Shown here: positions 34,902-43,254 of the stretch, piece by piece
Layout of the letters: every line of letters starts with the position of its first letter
Position numbering within the stretch: the first letter of the stretch is position 1
Source of the DNA: Drouetiella hepatica Uher 2000/2452
GTDB lineage: Bacteria; Cyanobacteriota; Cyanobacteriia; Elainellales; Elainellaceae
Length of the DNA stretch: 47,248 bases
Direction: 5' to 3'
Assembly: GCA_019359505.1 (NCBI GenBank)
Contig: JAHHHD010000040.1
Span: forward strand, 1-47,248
Notes under the pieces: model-generated
What the model saw: the letters and a program-made list of their open reading frames with translations, nothing else
Database searches by the model: none
Told to the model about the DNA's origin: nothing
Made by a program: the position numbers and the translations under genes

Positions 34902-34953
34902 GATCTTAATTCTGGTAATACACCGTTTAGAGCCAGCTGCTAGTCCTGAGTTC

Positions 34954-34995
34954 GTGGCGTCCTGCCTCACATCAGATGTGAGGCAAGACGCTCAC
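34954..34995. promoter_or_regulatory. Near-perfect 42-bp palindrome between divergent operons
   Basis: Inner perfect arms TGCCTCACATC / GATGTGAGGCA around one A (34963-34985) are continued, after one mismatch, by GCGTC / GACGC and, with a single-base bulge, GTG / CAC. It lies 53-94 bp upstream of the histidine kinase start and 223-264 bp upstream of the dCache-cyclase start. A binding site for a dimeric regulator, or a hairpin in a leader RNA, are both possible. Confidence 0.55.
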
Positions 34996-35217
34996 CGCTA
35001 CACCAATGCTTATTGCAATTCAACCTTGAACTTGTTGTCAGACTGGGAACTCGATAACCGCTATTTGAAGGGGGCACGCGTCGCGCGCGCTTTTCAATTC
35101 AACCGATCGCCAATTTCTTAGTCTGCCTGAATCGATACAGTATCGTAAACTACCAAGCTTTAATATTACCTACGGCTATTTTCAGATGACTGCTAAAAGT
35201 CTAGCAGTAATGGTTCT

Positions 35218-37362
35218 ATGCGATTGCTCAACAATTTCAGTATCAAATCAAAGCTTATTGTGATGCTGCTGGCAGTCAGCAGTTGCTCCATTTTATTGAC
35301 GGCATACATAGGTTATCGCAGTGGGCAAACGAACTTGACTAATCGAGTTTTCAACCAGTTAACCAGCGTTCGAGCATCCAAGGCGTATCAAATCGAAGCC
35401 TACTTCAAAAACATTCAAAACCACACCCAAACCTTGAGTGAAGATCCATCAGTGATTGCTGCGATGCAAGAGTTTGACGCAGCGTATCGGCAGCTTCAAT
35501 CTGCTAATGTGCCTGATTTATTTGACGAAAAGATTGCCACCTACTACCGCAACGATTTTTTGCCCCGGTTAGCAAAAGTAGATGAAGGTTCACCCATTCT
35601 TCAATCCTATACGCCAAAAGCGACAGCTTCGCGTTATCTCCAATATCACTATATTGCTGCGAATGCTAATCCAGTAGGCAAAAAACATTTCTTAAATGCT
35701 GCCAAGGATGGTAGTGAATATAGTGACACTCACGCCCGGTATCACCCAATTTTTCGCAAGCTCATTGAGAAGTTTGGTTACTATGACATGTTTTTGATTG
35801 ATCCAGAGGGCACGATCGTCTACACCGTCTTTAAAGAGACCGACTTTGTTAGTAACTTTGAGACTGGTCCTTACAAAGATAGTAACTTGGCGGAACTTAG
35901 CGCGATCGTGCGGGAATCAAAAGAAAGGGACTTCTCAAAAATCGTCGATTTTGCTGCCTATTCTCCATCCTATGGCGCACCTGCTGCCTTCATTGCGGCT
36001 CCCATTTTCAATCAATCCAAACTCATTGGGATTCTGGCGTTTCAAATGCCAGTGGATGAGATTAACAATGTGATGACAGGCAATCGTAACTGGGAAAGCG
36101 ATGGTCTGGGAAAAACAGGAGAAAGTTATCTGGTAGGACGTGACTTTTTAATGCGATCGATTTCTCGGTTCCTAGTGCAAGATCCGAAAGGATATGCTCA
36201 GGCATTGCGATCGATAGGCTTTAAAGAACCAGACATCAACCGCATTCAGCAATACAACACCTCAATTCTGCAACAAAATGTGCAAACAGAGGCAGTGGAA
36301 GAGTCTTTAGCGGGGAGTCAAGGAACGCAAATCATTGATAATTACCGGGGTATTCCGGTTCTCAGTTCCTATGCACCTCTCAAAATTGATGGATTAGATT
36401 GGGTGATTTTGTCAGAAATGGATCTGGCGGAAGCGTATGCCCCGATTTATTCTCTCCAAAACCAGATTCTAGTTTATGCAACCTTACTGATGTTGCTGGT
36501 CACTCTGATTGCGATGGCGATGGCGTATCTATTTGTCAAACCGATTAACAAACTGATTGAGAGTGCCCGCAAAGTTGCAGCAGGTGAACTCACCGCGATC
36601 GCTCCTCTGGAAACCGAAGATGAATTTGGGGAACTGGCGAGATCCTTTAATGCTATGGTTCGCAGTTTGCGGACTCAGACCAACCTAGTGGAACAGAAAA
36701 ATCAGGAAAACGAGCAATTATTGCTGAGTGTGTTTCCGGCAGCGATCGCCAAACGGCTCAAACGAGGCGAGAAGGATATTGCCGAAGATGTGTCCAATGT
36801 GTCGGTTTTGTCCGCAGAACTGACCGGGTTTTCTAAACTATCGGCTTCGCTGACAGCTTACGAAATTGTCGCCATCTTGAATGATTTGGTGACCGCCTTT
36901 GATGAAGTCACAGAACGCTATGGTATGGAGAAAATAAAAACAATTGGCGATAGCTATCTGGCAGTGTGCGGGCTATCGGTGCCCTATCTGGATCATGACA
37001 GACGGGCAATCGATTTTGCCATGGAAATGCTTGCCATCATGCGCCGCTTTACCCATGAAAGGGACTTTAAGTTGAATATTCGGATTGGCATTAATTCGGG
37101 TGATGTGGTAGCTGGAATTGTTGGCAGGAATAAATTCATCTATGACGTTTGGGGCGACACGATTAACCTCGCCAATGCCCTGCGATCGGTTTGCCCCCCT
37201 GGGTCTATCCTCGTGGCACAAGCGGTTCACCATCGTTTACATGATCTCTACGAGTTTGAGGCAATGGGAGAACTGGTTGCGAACGGCAAAACGAAAGTGG
37301 ATGCGTGGCGGTTGAAAAATACCCAGTTATCAGTGCAGCCGGAGGGAGTAAAAATTTCATGA
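35218..37362 (+). CDS. Membrane dCache-HAMP-class III cyclase homologue with altered active site
   Basis: 714 residues. Membrane segment about 13-33, extracytoplasmic dCache-like sensor about 45-400 (AAKDGSEYSDTHARYHPIFR; LIDPEGTIVY; GESYLVGRD), second membrane segment 417-440, HAMP (FVKPINKLIESARKVAAGEL), helical linker with LLLSVFPAAIAKRLKRGEK, cyclase domain about 525-700. Adenine-type Lys 574 (EKIKTIGD), metal Asp 578, Asp 643 (YDVWGD) and Asn 650 are kept. The first metal Asp is Glu 534 (LSAELTGFS) and the transition-state Arg is Ala 654 (INLANAL). Activity is therefore uncertain: it may be weak, pseudo-enzymatic or need a partner. Coupled to the channel gene by an ATGA overlap. Confidence 0.9.
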   Translation: MRLLNNFSIKSKLIVMLLAVSSCSILLTAYIGYRSGQTNLTNRVFNQLTSVRASKAYQIEAYFKNIQNHTQTLSEDPSVIAAMQEFDAAYRQLQSANVPDLFDEKIATYYRNDFLPRLAKVDEGSPILQSYTPKATASRYLQYHYIAANANPVGKKHFLNAAKDGSEYSDTHARYHPIFRKLIEKFGYYDMFLIDPEGTIVYTVFKETDFVSNFETGPYKDSNLAELSAIVRESKERDFSKIVDFAAYSPSYGAPAAFIAAPIFNQSKLIGILAFQMPVDEINNVMTGNRNWESDGLGKTGESYLVGRDFLMRSISRFLVQDPKGYAQALRSIGFKEPDINRIQQYNTSILQQNVQTEAVEESLAGSQGTQIIDNYRGIPVLSSYAPLKIDGLDWVILSEMDLAEAYAPIYSLQNQILVYATLLMLLVTLIAMAMAYLFVKPINKLIESARKVAAGELTAIAPLETEDEFGELARSFNAMVRSLRTQTNLVEQKNQENEQLLLSVFPAAIAKRLKRGEKDIAEDVSNVSVLSAELTGFSKLSASLTAYEIVAILNDLVTAFDEVTERYGMEKIKTIGDSYLAVCGLSVPYLDHDRRAIDFAMEMLAIMRRFTHERDFKLNIRIGINSGDVVAGIVGRNKFIYDVWGDTINLANALRSVCPPGSILVAQAVHHRLHDLYEFEAMGELVANGKTKVDAWRLKNTQLSVQPEGVKIS

Positions 37363-38801
37363 ACAGTGTGGCGCTACAAAACAACTTGCTGATCTGGGCG
37401 ATCGCGCTGGTACTCGGATTTCCGCTGCTGGTGATCATCCTGGGAGAGGCGATTCATCGCTTAAAGCGGCGTGGCAAACCGATCGCCGCAACCCTACGGC
37501 TCGTTCGCAACTTGATTCTGCCCGTTCTCGTTTTTTTGCTGTTCATGCAGCATGTCCTCAAACTTGACACCGATGGCAGATGGGTGAAAAGTATTGAGAC
37601 CTTACTTTGGGTCTGCGTGATTCACGCGGCGCTCTCCCTGCTCAACGTGATTTTGTTTGAACAGGCCGAAGCCGATACCTGGCGTTCTAGGGTGCCCAAA
37701 CTACTGATCGATCTGGCTCGATTGTTTCTGATTTTGCTGGGCACCGCGATCGTGCTGGCAACGGTTTGGAATGCGGATCTGGCAGGATTAGCAACCGCTT
37801 TGGGCGTAAGTTCGATCGTGATTGGTTTGGCACTTCAGGACACGCTGGGTAGCGTCACCTCCGGCATTGCGCTCCTATTTGAGCGTCCCTTTTCGGTGGG
37901 AGATTGGTTAAATATTGGAGACATCGTGGGGCAGGTCACCGATATCAACTGGCGAGCGGTTCGCCTCCAAACCCTGGAACGCGAAATGGTGGTCATCCCC
38001 CACAAAGTCGTCGGCGGTGAAACGATCCGCAACTTCAGCCAACCGCAGCGCCTCCATGCAGAACGAATCCAGATTGGGTTTTCTTACAAGGACCCGCCCA
38101 ATCTAGCAAAGCAAGTATTGAAAAGCACCGCATTGGAAACTCAGGGCATCTTAACCAATCCGGAGCCTCAAATTTTCACCCTTGCTTATGATGATTCTGC
38201 CGTGACCTATGAGGTGAAGTTTTTCATCCAGAACTATGGAGATTTGGAGGAAATTCGCGATCGCTTCATGACTCGCGTCTGGTACGCTGCCCAACGAAAT
38301 AACTTATCTATTCCTTTCCCTATCCGCACGCTTTACCACTTTCACGGTCCCACCACTCAAGCTAAAGGGCTTTCCAAGAGAGTTGCTGATAGCCTGCAAT
38401 CGATTCCAGCCTTTGTGCCCTTAGATAAAGAGGGAAATGGACAGAGTTTGTCTCAAGGAATTGTGCTTCAGCACTTTGGTGCAGGTGAAAAGGTTGTGCG
38501 ACAGGGAGACCCCGATAGTCCCTTGTATATCATTGTTTCAGGACAGGCAATTCTCTCGGTTGTAGATGATCTACATAGAGAACACGAAGTATTGCTCCTC
38601 AAAGTAGGCGAGTTCTTTGGCGAAATGGCGCTCTTTTCCGGTGAAGCCAGCCCGGTATCAGTAACGGCTGCTGACGATCTAGAAGTGATGATGATTTCTT
38701 CCGGTGTTGTTAATCAGATGATTGAACGTCAACCAAGCTTTGCCCGTGAAATTGGTCAAATTCTAGAAATTCGGCGAAGAGCGATTCAATCAGTAGAATA
38801 A
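37359..38801 (+). CDS. MscS-type channel with C-terminal cyclic-nucleotide-binding domain
   Basis: 480 residues from ATG 37359, which overlaps the cyclase stop as ATGA and has GGAGGGAG about 9 bp upstream; the longer frame from 37305 lies within the cyclase gene. Membrane helices lie at about 10-30, 50-70, 80-102 and 118-138. The MscS pore helix and beta-domain entry are GLATALGVSSIVIGLALQDT and FERPFSVGDWLNIGDIVGQV. cNMP domain about 365-470 (VRQGDPDSPLYIIVSGQA; VGEFFGEMALFSGEASPVSV). The phosphate-binding cassette has Ser at 431 where an Arg is usual. This is the layout of bacterial bCNG channels. It likely conducts ions when ligand binds. Confidence 0.92.
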   Translation: MNSVALQNNLLIWAIALVLGFPLLVIILGEAIHRLKRRGKPIAATLRLVRNLILPVLVFLLFMQHVLKLDTDGRWVKSIETLLWVCVIHAALSLLNVILFEQAEADTWRSRVPKLLIDLARLFLILLGTAIVLATVWNADLAGLATALGVSSIVIGLALQDTLGSVTSGIALLFERPFSVGDWLNIGDIVGQVTDINWRAVRLQTLEREMVVIPHKVVGGETIRNFSQPQRLHAERIQIGFSYKDPPNLAKQVLKSTALETQGILTNPEPQIFTLAYDDSAVTYEVKFFIQNYGDLEEIRDRFMTRVWYAAQRNNLSIPFPIRTLYHFHGPTTQAKGLSKRVADSLQSIPAFVPLDKEGNGQSLSQGIVLQHFGAGEKVVRQGDPDSPLYIIVSGQAILSVVDDLHREHEVLLLKVGEFFGEMALFSGEASPVSVTAADDLEVMMISSGVVNQMIERQPSFAREIGQILEIRRRAIQSVE

Positions 38802-39157
38802 AATCCAGTTCAACATCGGGGCTGACAACAATTCGATACCGTTGGCGAATTGACTAGAGGAAAATAAAAGCTTCTGAATCCCATGTTCTCAGGTTAACTC
38901 AGCAACTAAAGTAACCAATGTTATGGCGCTCCGCGCGACTCTCAAAAAATAACTCATTGGATCTAAGCGCGTAGCGCTATATCATCACTCATGACACGTT
39001 TTAGCGTATCTACTCTCTGCAAAGTCTGTCGTGGTTCCAATTCAAATTGGTATAACTTTTTCTTGGAGAAGGTGCAGTTGTAGCCACTTTTTCTTCTTTT
39101 TATGAGTTATCTAGGCAGTAAACTTATACGCGTTTAACTTCACTTAGATATTAGAGC
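38802..39157. other. Intergenic region with one interspersed repeat
   Basis: Between the channel gene and an opposing membrane glycosyltransferase. It contains the 17-mer repeat at 38962-38978 and a GGCGCTCCGCGCGACTC block. No gene is visible. Confidence 0.5.
38962..38978. repeat. Interspersed repeat TCTAAGCGCGTAGCGCT, copy 2
   Basis: Exact match to 11771-11787; followed by ATATC, as at 177-191. Intergenic. Confidence 0.65.
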
Positions 39158-40843
39158 TTACTGGATAGGCGATCGCTGATAGAGGCTTAGAGTGAACTGA
39201 TCCAAATCCATCGTCCCGGATAACGTCTCTGTACGTACCAATTTGTACTGAGACTGCAAAACATTTTTAGCGGCTTGAGTAAACTGTTGCTTCTCAATCT
39301 CAGTTGTGGGTTCATCCCAAACGGGACGTTCAGGGTCAAGCCAAAAGATACGGTCATAAGAAGCTGCCGATGCCAGAGTTTTATCTAGAGCAGGAGCAAA
39401 CTGGTTAGGGGATGCAGCCAACAGGCTAACCGAAATCTTGGGATCAATGTAGTACGCTAGTCGAAGAATATGTCCCCAGGCTTTGGAGTTCATCACAATC
39501 AACGTAGACCGTCCCGCATCTGTTTGAATGGCAGCGCTGATGGTGTGAAACATTTGGCGAGTACGAAGTGTGTAGTCCCCGACCCCAATGCCAAGATACA
39601 GGGCTAACAAAATGGTGATTAAAGGCTTTTGCCATTGTCCAGTTGCTTGTTCTAACCATGACGCTAGCAGTAGTAAACAACCAGGGAGGACGAAAATTAC
39701 GCTTCTTCCATGTCCCCAAGCCAGCGTTGACTTACTCGTGGCAAAATCTATTCCTACTACTAGCAGGAGTGGGAAAATTCCCAAAATAAGCGCAATTCCT
39801 AAAACCTGGCGATCGCCGCTCTGCCAAAGCCTAGTGGCAGCTATGAACAGGAACACAGCCGCGACCATACCCGTTGCAAGCGCAATACCATGGGGTACAG
39901 TGGTTGACCAACCGCCTGAAACAAGCTGAATTCCCAAGACTTCAAGGACATTCTGTACTTGCTTAACCAATCTATCAATCAGTCCTGCGGATTCAGAAAA
40001 ACGGTTCAGATCCGCATTTCGCAGTTGCTGACGAGTTCCCCACAGTAGCCAGGGAACCGTCCCAGTAAGACCTAGACCCAGCAGAGCACCATATTGCCAC
40101 CAGTGTCGTCGATCTAGGTAAAGCGCTAAAACGCCCAATACGATCACCCAGTAGACGAAGAAATAAAAGGTGAAAAAACCACCTGCTACCGAAATAACGA
40201 GCAAACTGCTCCACAACACCTGTTTGCGTCGATCGATTGCGGTGCGATCGCTGTTTATAGCCGACAAGCTGAGAATCGCCCAGGCACTGAGTGTCGTCCA
40301 TAAAACGAGTGAACCATACATGCGGACATTGAGCGAATGAAATAGATAAAAAGGATTGGTTGCCAGTAAAGCGGATAAAATCAGCCCACCCCGATGTCCT
40401 AAGACAGCTCGACCCAGTCCGTAAGCACTAAAGATGGCGCCAAGGCTTAGAAAAATACCTAAACTCCGCACTTGAGCAACGGCATTGCCAAAAAGGCGCA
40501 GCCAGACATGCTGGGTTAGGTAGAAGAGAGGAGGATGTGGTTCACCTCCTGCAATACCTCTAAAAACTTGTTTAAGGGTAACCAGAACGTTATTAAGCCC
40601 AGATTCAAAGGGCAAATTTAGTAGGGATGTATAGTCAGAAAGCAAGACAGGCAAATCACCGGGTGTACGATAGGCAATTTTCTGTCCTCCTGAGATTAAG
40701 AGGGATAGAACTTCGTCATACCAAAATTCTTGGCTGCTCAGATTCAACACTCTTACGAAAACCGCAAATGCAATTGCGGCAACCAGGAAGATTTCTAGGG
40801 AAAAAGATAGCTTGATCTGTTTCATACTTGGGCTTAACAACAT
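39158..40843 (-). CDS. Membrane glycosyltransferase, GT39/PMT-like
   Basis: 561 residues with many hydrophobic segments. The first loop has the acidic pair in EFWYDEVLSLLIS, then GGEPHPPLFYLTQHVWLRLF and FHSLNVRMYGS, in the same order as the gene at 4114-5709, so it is a GT-C enzyme that probably uses a polyprenyl-phosphate sugar at the outer face of the membrane. C-terminal soluble domain about 440-561. Start ATG 40843 or ATG 40825 (MKQIKLSFSLEIF); no ribosome site decides. Acceptor unknown. Confidence 0.85.
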   Translation of the reverse strand: MLLSPSMKQIKLSFSLEIFLVAAIAFAVFVRVLNLSSQEFWYDEVLSLLISGGQKIAYRTPGDLPVLLSDYTSLLNLPFESGLNNVLVTLKQVFRGIAGGEPHPPLFYLTQHVWLRLFGNAVAQVRSLGIFLSLGAIFSAYGLGRAVLGHRGGLILSALLATNPFYLFHSLNVRMYGSLVLWTTLSAWAILSLSAINSDRTAIDRRKQVLWSSLLVISVAGGFFTFYFFVYWVIVLGVLALYLDRRHWWQYGALLGLGLTGTVPWLLWGTRQQLRNADLNRFSESAGLIDRLVKQVQNVLEVLGIQLVSGGWSTTVPHGIALATGMVAAVFLFIAATRLWQSGDRQVLGIALILGIFPLLLVVGIDFATSKSTLAWGHGRSVIFVLPGCLLLLASWLEQATGQWQKPLITILLALYLGIGVGDYTLRTRQMFHTISAAIQTDAGRSTLIVMNSKAWGHILRLAYYIDPKISVSLLAASPNQFAPALDKTLASAASYDRIFWLDPERPVWDEPTTEIEKQQFTQAAKNVLQSQYKLVRTETLSGTMDLDQFTLSLYQRSPIQ

Positions 40844-40856
40844 TAGGCATATGCCT

Positions 40857-41094
40857 ATGAATCCCTCAGATCAGGCAATTAGTGTAATGCCCCCCAAATT
40901 TCAGACAAGTCTGTTTGAGCAAGACGCCCAAAGTAGCTAAGACCAGCAGCGGATTGCCGAGTTAGAGCGGCTAGTTGGACAGTTGCCCATGAAACTGGAG
41001 ATAGCAAAAAAGGTATCGGCACTTGAGCGACAGTAAAAACAGGCGCTAGTGGAGCAGATGCAAGGTGAGTACCCCGAAGTGCCCCCCCTTGCTT
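40857..41094 (+). pseudogene. IS3-family transposase (OrfA/OrfB junction) remnant
   Basis: One frame from ATG 40857 gives MNPSDQAISVMPPKFQTSLF, stop TAA 40938, then DQQRIAELERLVGQLPMKLE and IAKKVSAL, stop TAA 41034, then KQALVEQMQGEYPEV. The leucine-zipper-like IAELERLVGQL...IAKK segment is that of IS3-type OrfA and ALVEQM..EYP that of the OrfB start. Two in-frame stops and no DDE domain show it is dead. It lies upstream of ccmK. Confidence 0.65.
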
Positions 41095-41490
41095 TAGCCT
41101 TCACTGCGATCGAAGTAAGGGGGTTACTTCAGCGAAGCTTAGAGAGACTTCTGCTCTCAATTCCATGTCATGACTGAATAGCGGTACACTTAGTGGTTAG
41201 ATACAGTTTTGAGAAATCAAGATTTTATTTGACACCCTATCCTGAATTTTATTGATAGTGCTGCGCAACGCCATTGAGCGCAGAGGCTTTAGTTGTGGTT
41301 CTCAGAGCTACTACTACCGTACTTAGCTAATACGCACGGCATTCTATAAAACAGGCAACAAAGGAAACCTGATGAATATGGGCTGGTCACCATATCAACC
41401 CATCAGGCAGATTCGTTCCAATGGAAACAGTGACGGATGTCCGGGTGTCTATCAACCCTCAAAACCCTCAAAAAGGTTAGGCGTATCTTT
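41095..41490. promoter_or_regulatory. Upstream region of ccmK with leader hairpin
   Basis: Non-coding. ATTCTATAAAACAG (41341-41354) could supply a -10 element. A hairpin at 41368-41407 has arms CCTGATG / CATCAGG with inner TATGG / CCATA. Both would lie in or before the ccmK leader. No further gene is seen. Confidence 0.4.
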
Positions 41491-41805
41491 ATGTCAATTG
41501 CTGTTGGAATGATTGAAACTCTGGGGTTCCCGGCGGTTGTCGAAGCGGCGGACGCTATGGTGAAGGCAGCTCAGGTTACCTTAGTCGGCTACGAAAAAAT
41601 TGGCAGTGGTCGAGTCACCGTCATCGTGCGGGGCAATGTTTCCGAAGTTCAGGCCTCGATCGCTGCGGGCATTGAGTCGATTAAGCGGGTTAGTGGCGGC
41701 TCTGTGCTGTCAACTCACATCATTGCGCGCCCCAATGAGAACCTAGAGTATGTGCTGCCCATTCGCTACACCGAAGCAGTCGCGCAATTTAGAGCTGTGA
41801 TGTAA
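41491..41805 (+). CDS. ccmK: Carboxysome shell protein CcmK (BMC hexamer)
   Basis: 104 residues from ATG 41491 ([20 protein letters not shown]), the standard CcmK start; the longer frame to 41437 is rejected. One Pfam00936 domain, which forms the hexagonal facets of beta-carboxysomes. The pore loop KIGSGR, HIIARP and the C-terminal [15 protein letters not shown] match CcmK1/CcmK2 rather than CcmK3/CcmK4. No ccmL, ccmM, ccmN or Rubisco gene follows, so it is a solitary copy. A clear terminator follows. Both sides carry transposase remnants, which may explain its separation. Confidence 0.95.
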   Translation: MSIAVGMIETLGFPAVVEAADAMVKAAQVTLVGYEKIGSGRVTVIVRGNVSEVQASIAAGIESIKRVSGGSVLSTHIIARPNENLEYVLPIRYTEAVAQFRAVM

Positions 41806-41819
41806 AACGCTATTTTAAG

Positions 41820-41853
41820 AAAAGAGTGTAGCGTGAAGCGCCGCGCTCTTTTT
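41820..41853 (+). terminator. Rho-independent-type terminator after ccmK
   Basis: AAAAGAGTG pairs with CGCTCTTTT (9 bp with one G-U), with an inner GCG/CGC extension, and the stem runs into TTTTTCT. It begins 15 bp after the ccmK stop. Confidence 0.75.
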
Positions 41854-42325
41854 CTCAACTGGGTGCGTTCTTTGATTCGCCTCAAGGGTGGACAAGTGAA
41901 TTGCGATAGATGGCAAAACCCTGCGCCAATCCTACAGCAGTTTTCGGATTGGTAAGCCACAGAAGTAACCTTACACAACAGCTTTTTCTGGCAGTTCTTG
42001 TGGCTTATTCAAGCAGCAACCGCTGTAATACATTGAGATAACTCGTCACTCCAGGCGCTTGAGTCTTCCACAAAACGCCCCAGAACAGCAGTAACAACCA
42101 CTCGAATGTTGCCTCGCGGTTAAAGACGGGACGCAACTCAAGCAGGATTTGCTCAATCCGTTGATAGAGTCTCATAATGGACTTGGCTGATTGTAGTTAT
42201 TCAGCCAGTTTCCGGCATTCCGCCCACTTTGCGGTTGGAATGTCCTTTTTTATTCTTTAGCGTCTATCGCGACAAGAACTTCGCACTGTCCAGCTGAATG
42301 AGCTAATGACCAGAACTCCTTTTTG
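41854..42325. other. Intergenic region with transposase remnant
   Basis: Between ccmK and birA. It holds only the 56-codon transposase fragment at 42005-42175 on the minus strand and A/T-rich sequence before birA. Confidence 0.5.
42005..42175 (-). pseudogene. IS4-type transposase N-terminal fragment
   Basis: ATG 42175 to TAA 42005 gives 56 residues: MRLYQRIEQILLELRPVFNR, then EATFEWLLLLFWGVL and GVTSYLNVL. The R-E-A-T-F-x-W...GVTS pattern is the start of cyanobacterial DDE transposases of the IS4/IS701 kind. Relatives exceed 300 residues, so this is a truncated piece. The frame stops in sequence without further similarity. Confidence 0.6.
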
Positions 42326-43132
42326 ATGTCTCATGAGCTTATCTCAATCGCTCTCGATCGCCCCGCAGCCCCTTGGCTCCACTGGCTAGAGCAATGCCCT
42401 AGCACCAACACTTGGGCGATCGCTCGTTTCTCTACTCTTCAGCATGGCGATGTCGTGTTTACGCGCCAGCAAACTGCCGGACGCGGACAGCAGGGGCGTA
42501 CATGGCAATCGCCCCCTGGAGTGCTAACGGCTAGCGTTGTGCTGTCCATTCCGACGGAGCATCTGCCGGGACTAAGTTTGGCTGCCGGATTGGCGGTGAT
42601 TTATGCGATCGAAGATCTTACTGACCTCCAAGAAACCCTGCGTCTGAAGTGGCCAAACGACGTGATGTTACAGGAACGCAAGTTAGCCGGAATTTTATGT
42701 GAAAGCGTCGCAAATCACCGCAATAGTCAAGTCGCTGTGGGCATCGGACTCAATCGCTGTGCAGACTTCGCCCCATCTTGTTTGGAAGATAGCCTCATCC
42801 AGAAAGTGATTAGCCTCCATCAGGTTAGCGCAATCGTTCCCGATGAGATCGCGCTGCTGGAACGGCTGCGTCACTATCTTCTGGAAACAGCAGGACTCTG
42901 GCGATCGTCTGCTCCTAACTCTTGCCTGATGGCACTACTACCTGCCCTACGTCAGCGAGACTTTTTATGCAGTAAGCTCATTACTATTGAGTTGCTTGGA
43001 GAACAGATCACGGGCAAGGCGATGGGAATGAGCGATCGCGGTGAATTGCTGCTGCGGCTTGCAGATGGCAGCTTACGCGCCTTCACTTCAGGACATGTAC
43101 TTTGGCAAAACCTAGAGCCATCTCAACTTTAG
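42326..43132 (+). CDS. birA: Biotin-[acetyl-CoA-carboxylase] ligase
   Basis: 268 residues from ATG 42326 (a TTG precedes it in frame). It joins biotin to the carboxyl carrier protein AccB through biotinyl-AMP. Visible: CPSTNTWA, the ATP/biotin loop AGRGQQGRTWQSPPG, LRLKWPNDVM and KLAGILCES, VGIGLNRC, and the C-terminal SH3-like part with GKAMGMSDRGELLLRLADG. It lacks the N-terminal helix-turn-helix of the E. coli repressor form, as expected in cyanobacteria. The gene ends 25 bp before hairpin repeat E. Confidence 0.93.
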   Translation: MSHELISIALDRPAAPWLHWLEQCPSTNTWAIARFSTLQHGDVVFTRQQTAGRGQQGRTWQSPPGVLTASVVLSIPTEHLPGLSLAAGLAVIYAIEDLTDLQETLRLKWPNDVMLQERKLAGILCESVANHRNSQVAVGIGLNRCADFAPSCLEDSLIQKVISLHQVSAIVPDEIALLERLRHYLLETAGLWRSSAPNSCLMALLPALRQRDFLCSKLITIELLGEQITGKAMGMSDRGELLLRLADGSLRAFTSGHVLWQNLEPSQL

Positions 43133-43157
43133 ATCAGCAGCAAACGTTTGCCAGGGT

Positions 43158-43252
43158 TATAACAACCGCCAAGGCGGTTAGGACGGGGACATTTAGGGTG
43201 GGGCGCTTCGCACCCCACCCTAAATGTCCTCAGCAAACTGGCGACAGCTATA
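43158..43252 (+). repeat. 95-bp hairpin repeat family, copy E
   Basis: TATAACAACCGCC, GGTTAGGACGGGGACATTT, hairpin TTTAGGGTGGGGCGC ttcg CACCCCACCCTAAA, TGTCCTCAGCAAACTGG and ACAGCTATA. AGGGTGGGG stem type, as in copy D. It lies between the convergent birA and Uma2 genes and ends 2 bp before the Uma2 stop codon. Confidence 0.88.
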
Positions 43253-43254
43253 AC

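Noticed and set aside
39036-39060. tRNA-like TTCAAATTGGTA segment
   Set aside because: No cloverleaf arms could be paired around it; no tRNA was recognised anywhere in the window.
41437-41490. 18-residue N-terminal extension of CcmK
   Set aside because: CcmK proteins begin [15 protein letters not shown]; the extension has no match and no better ribosome site.
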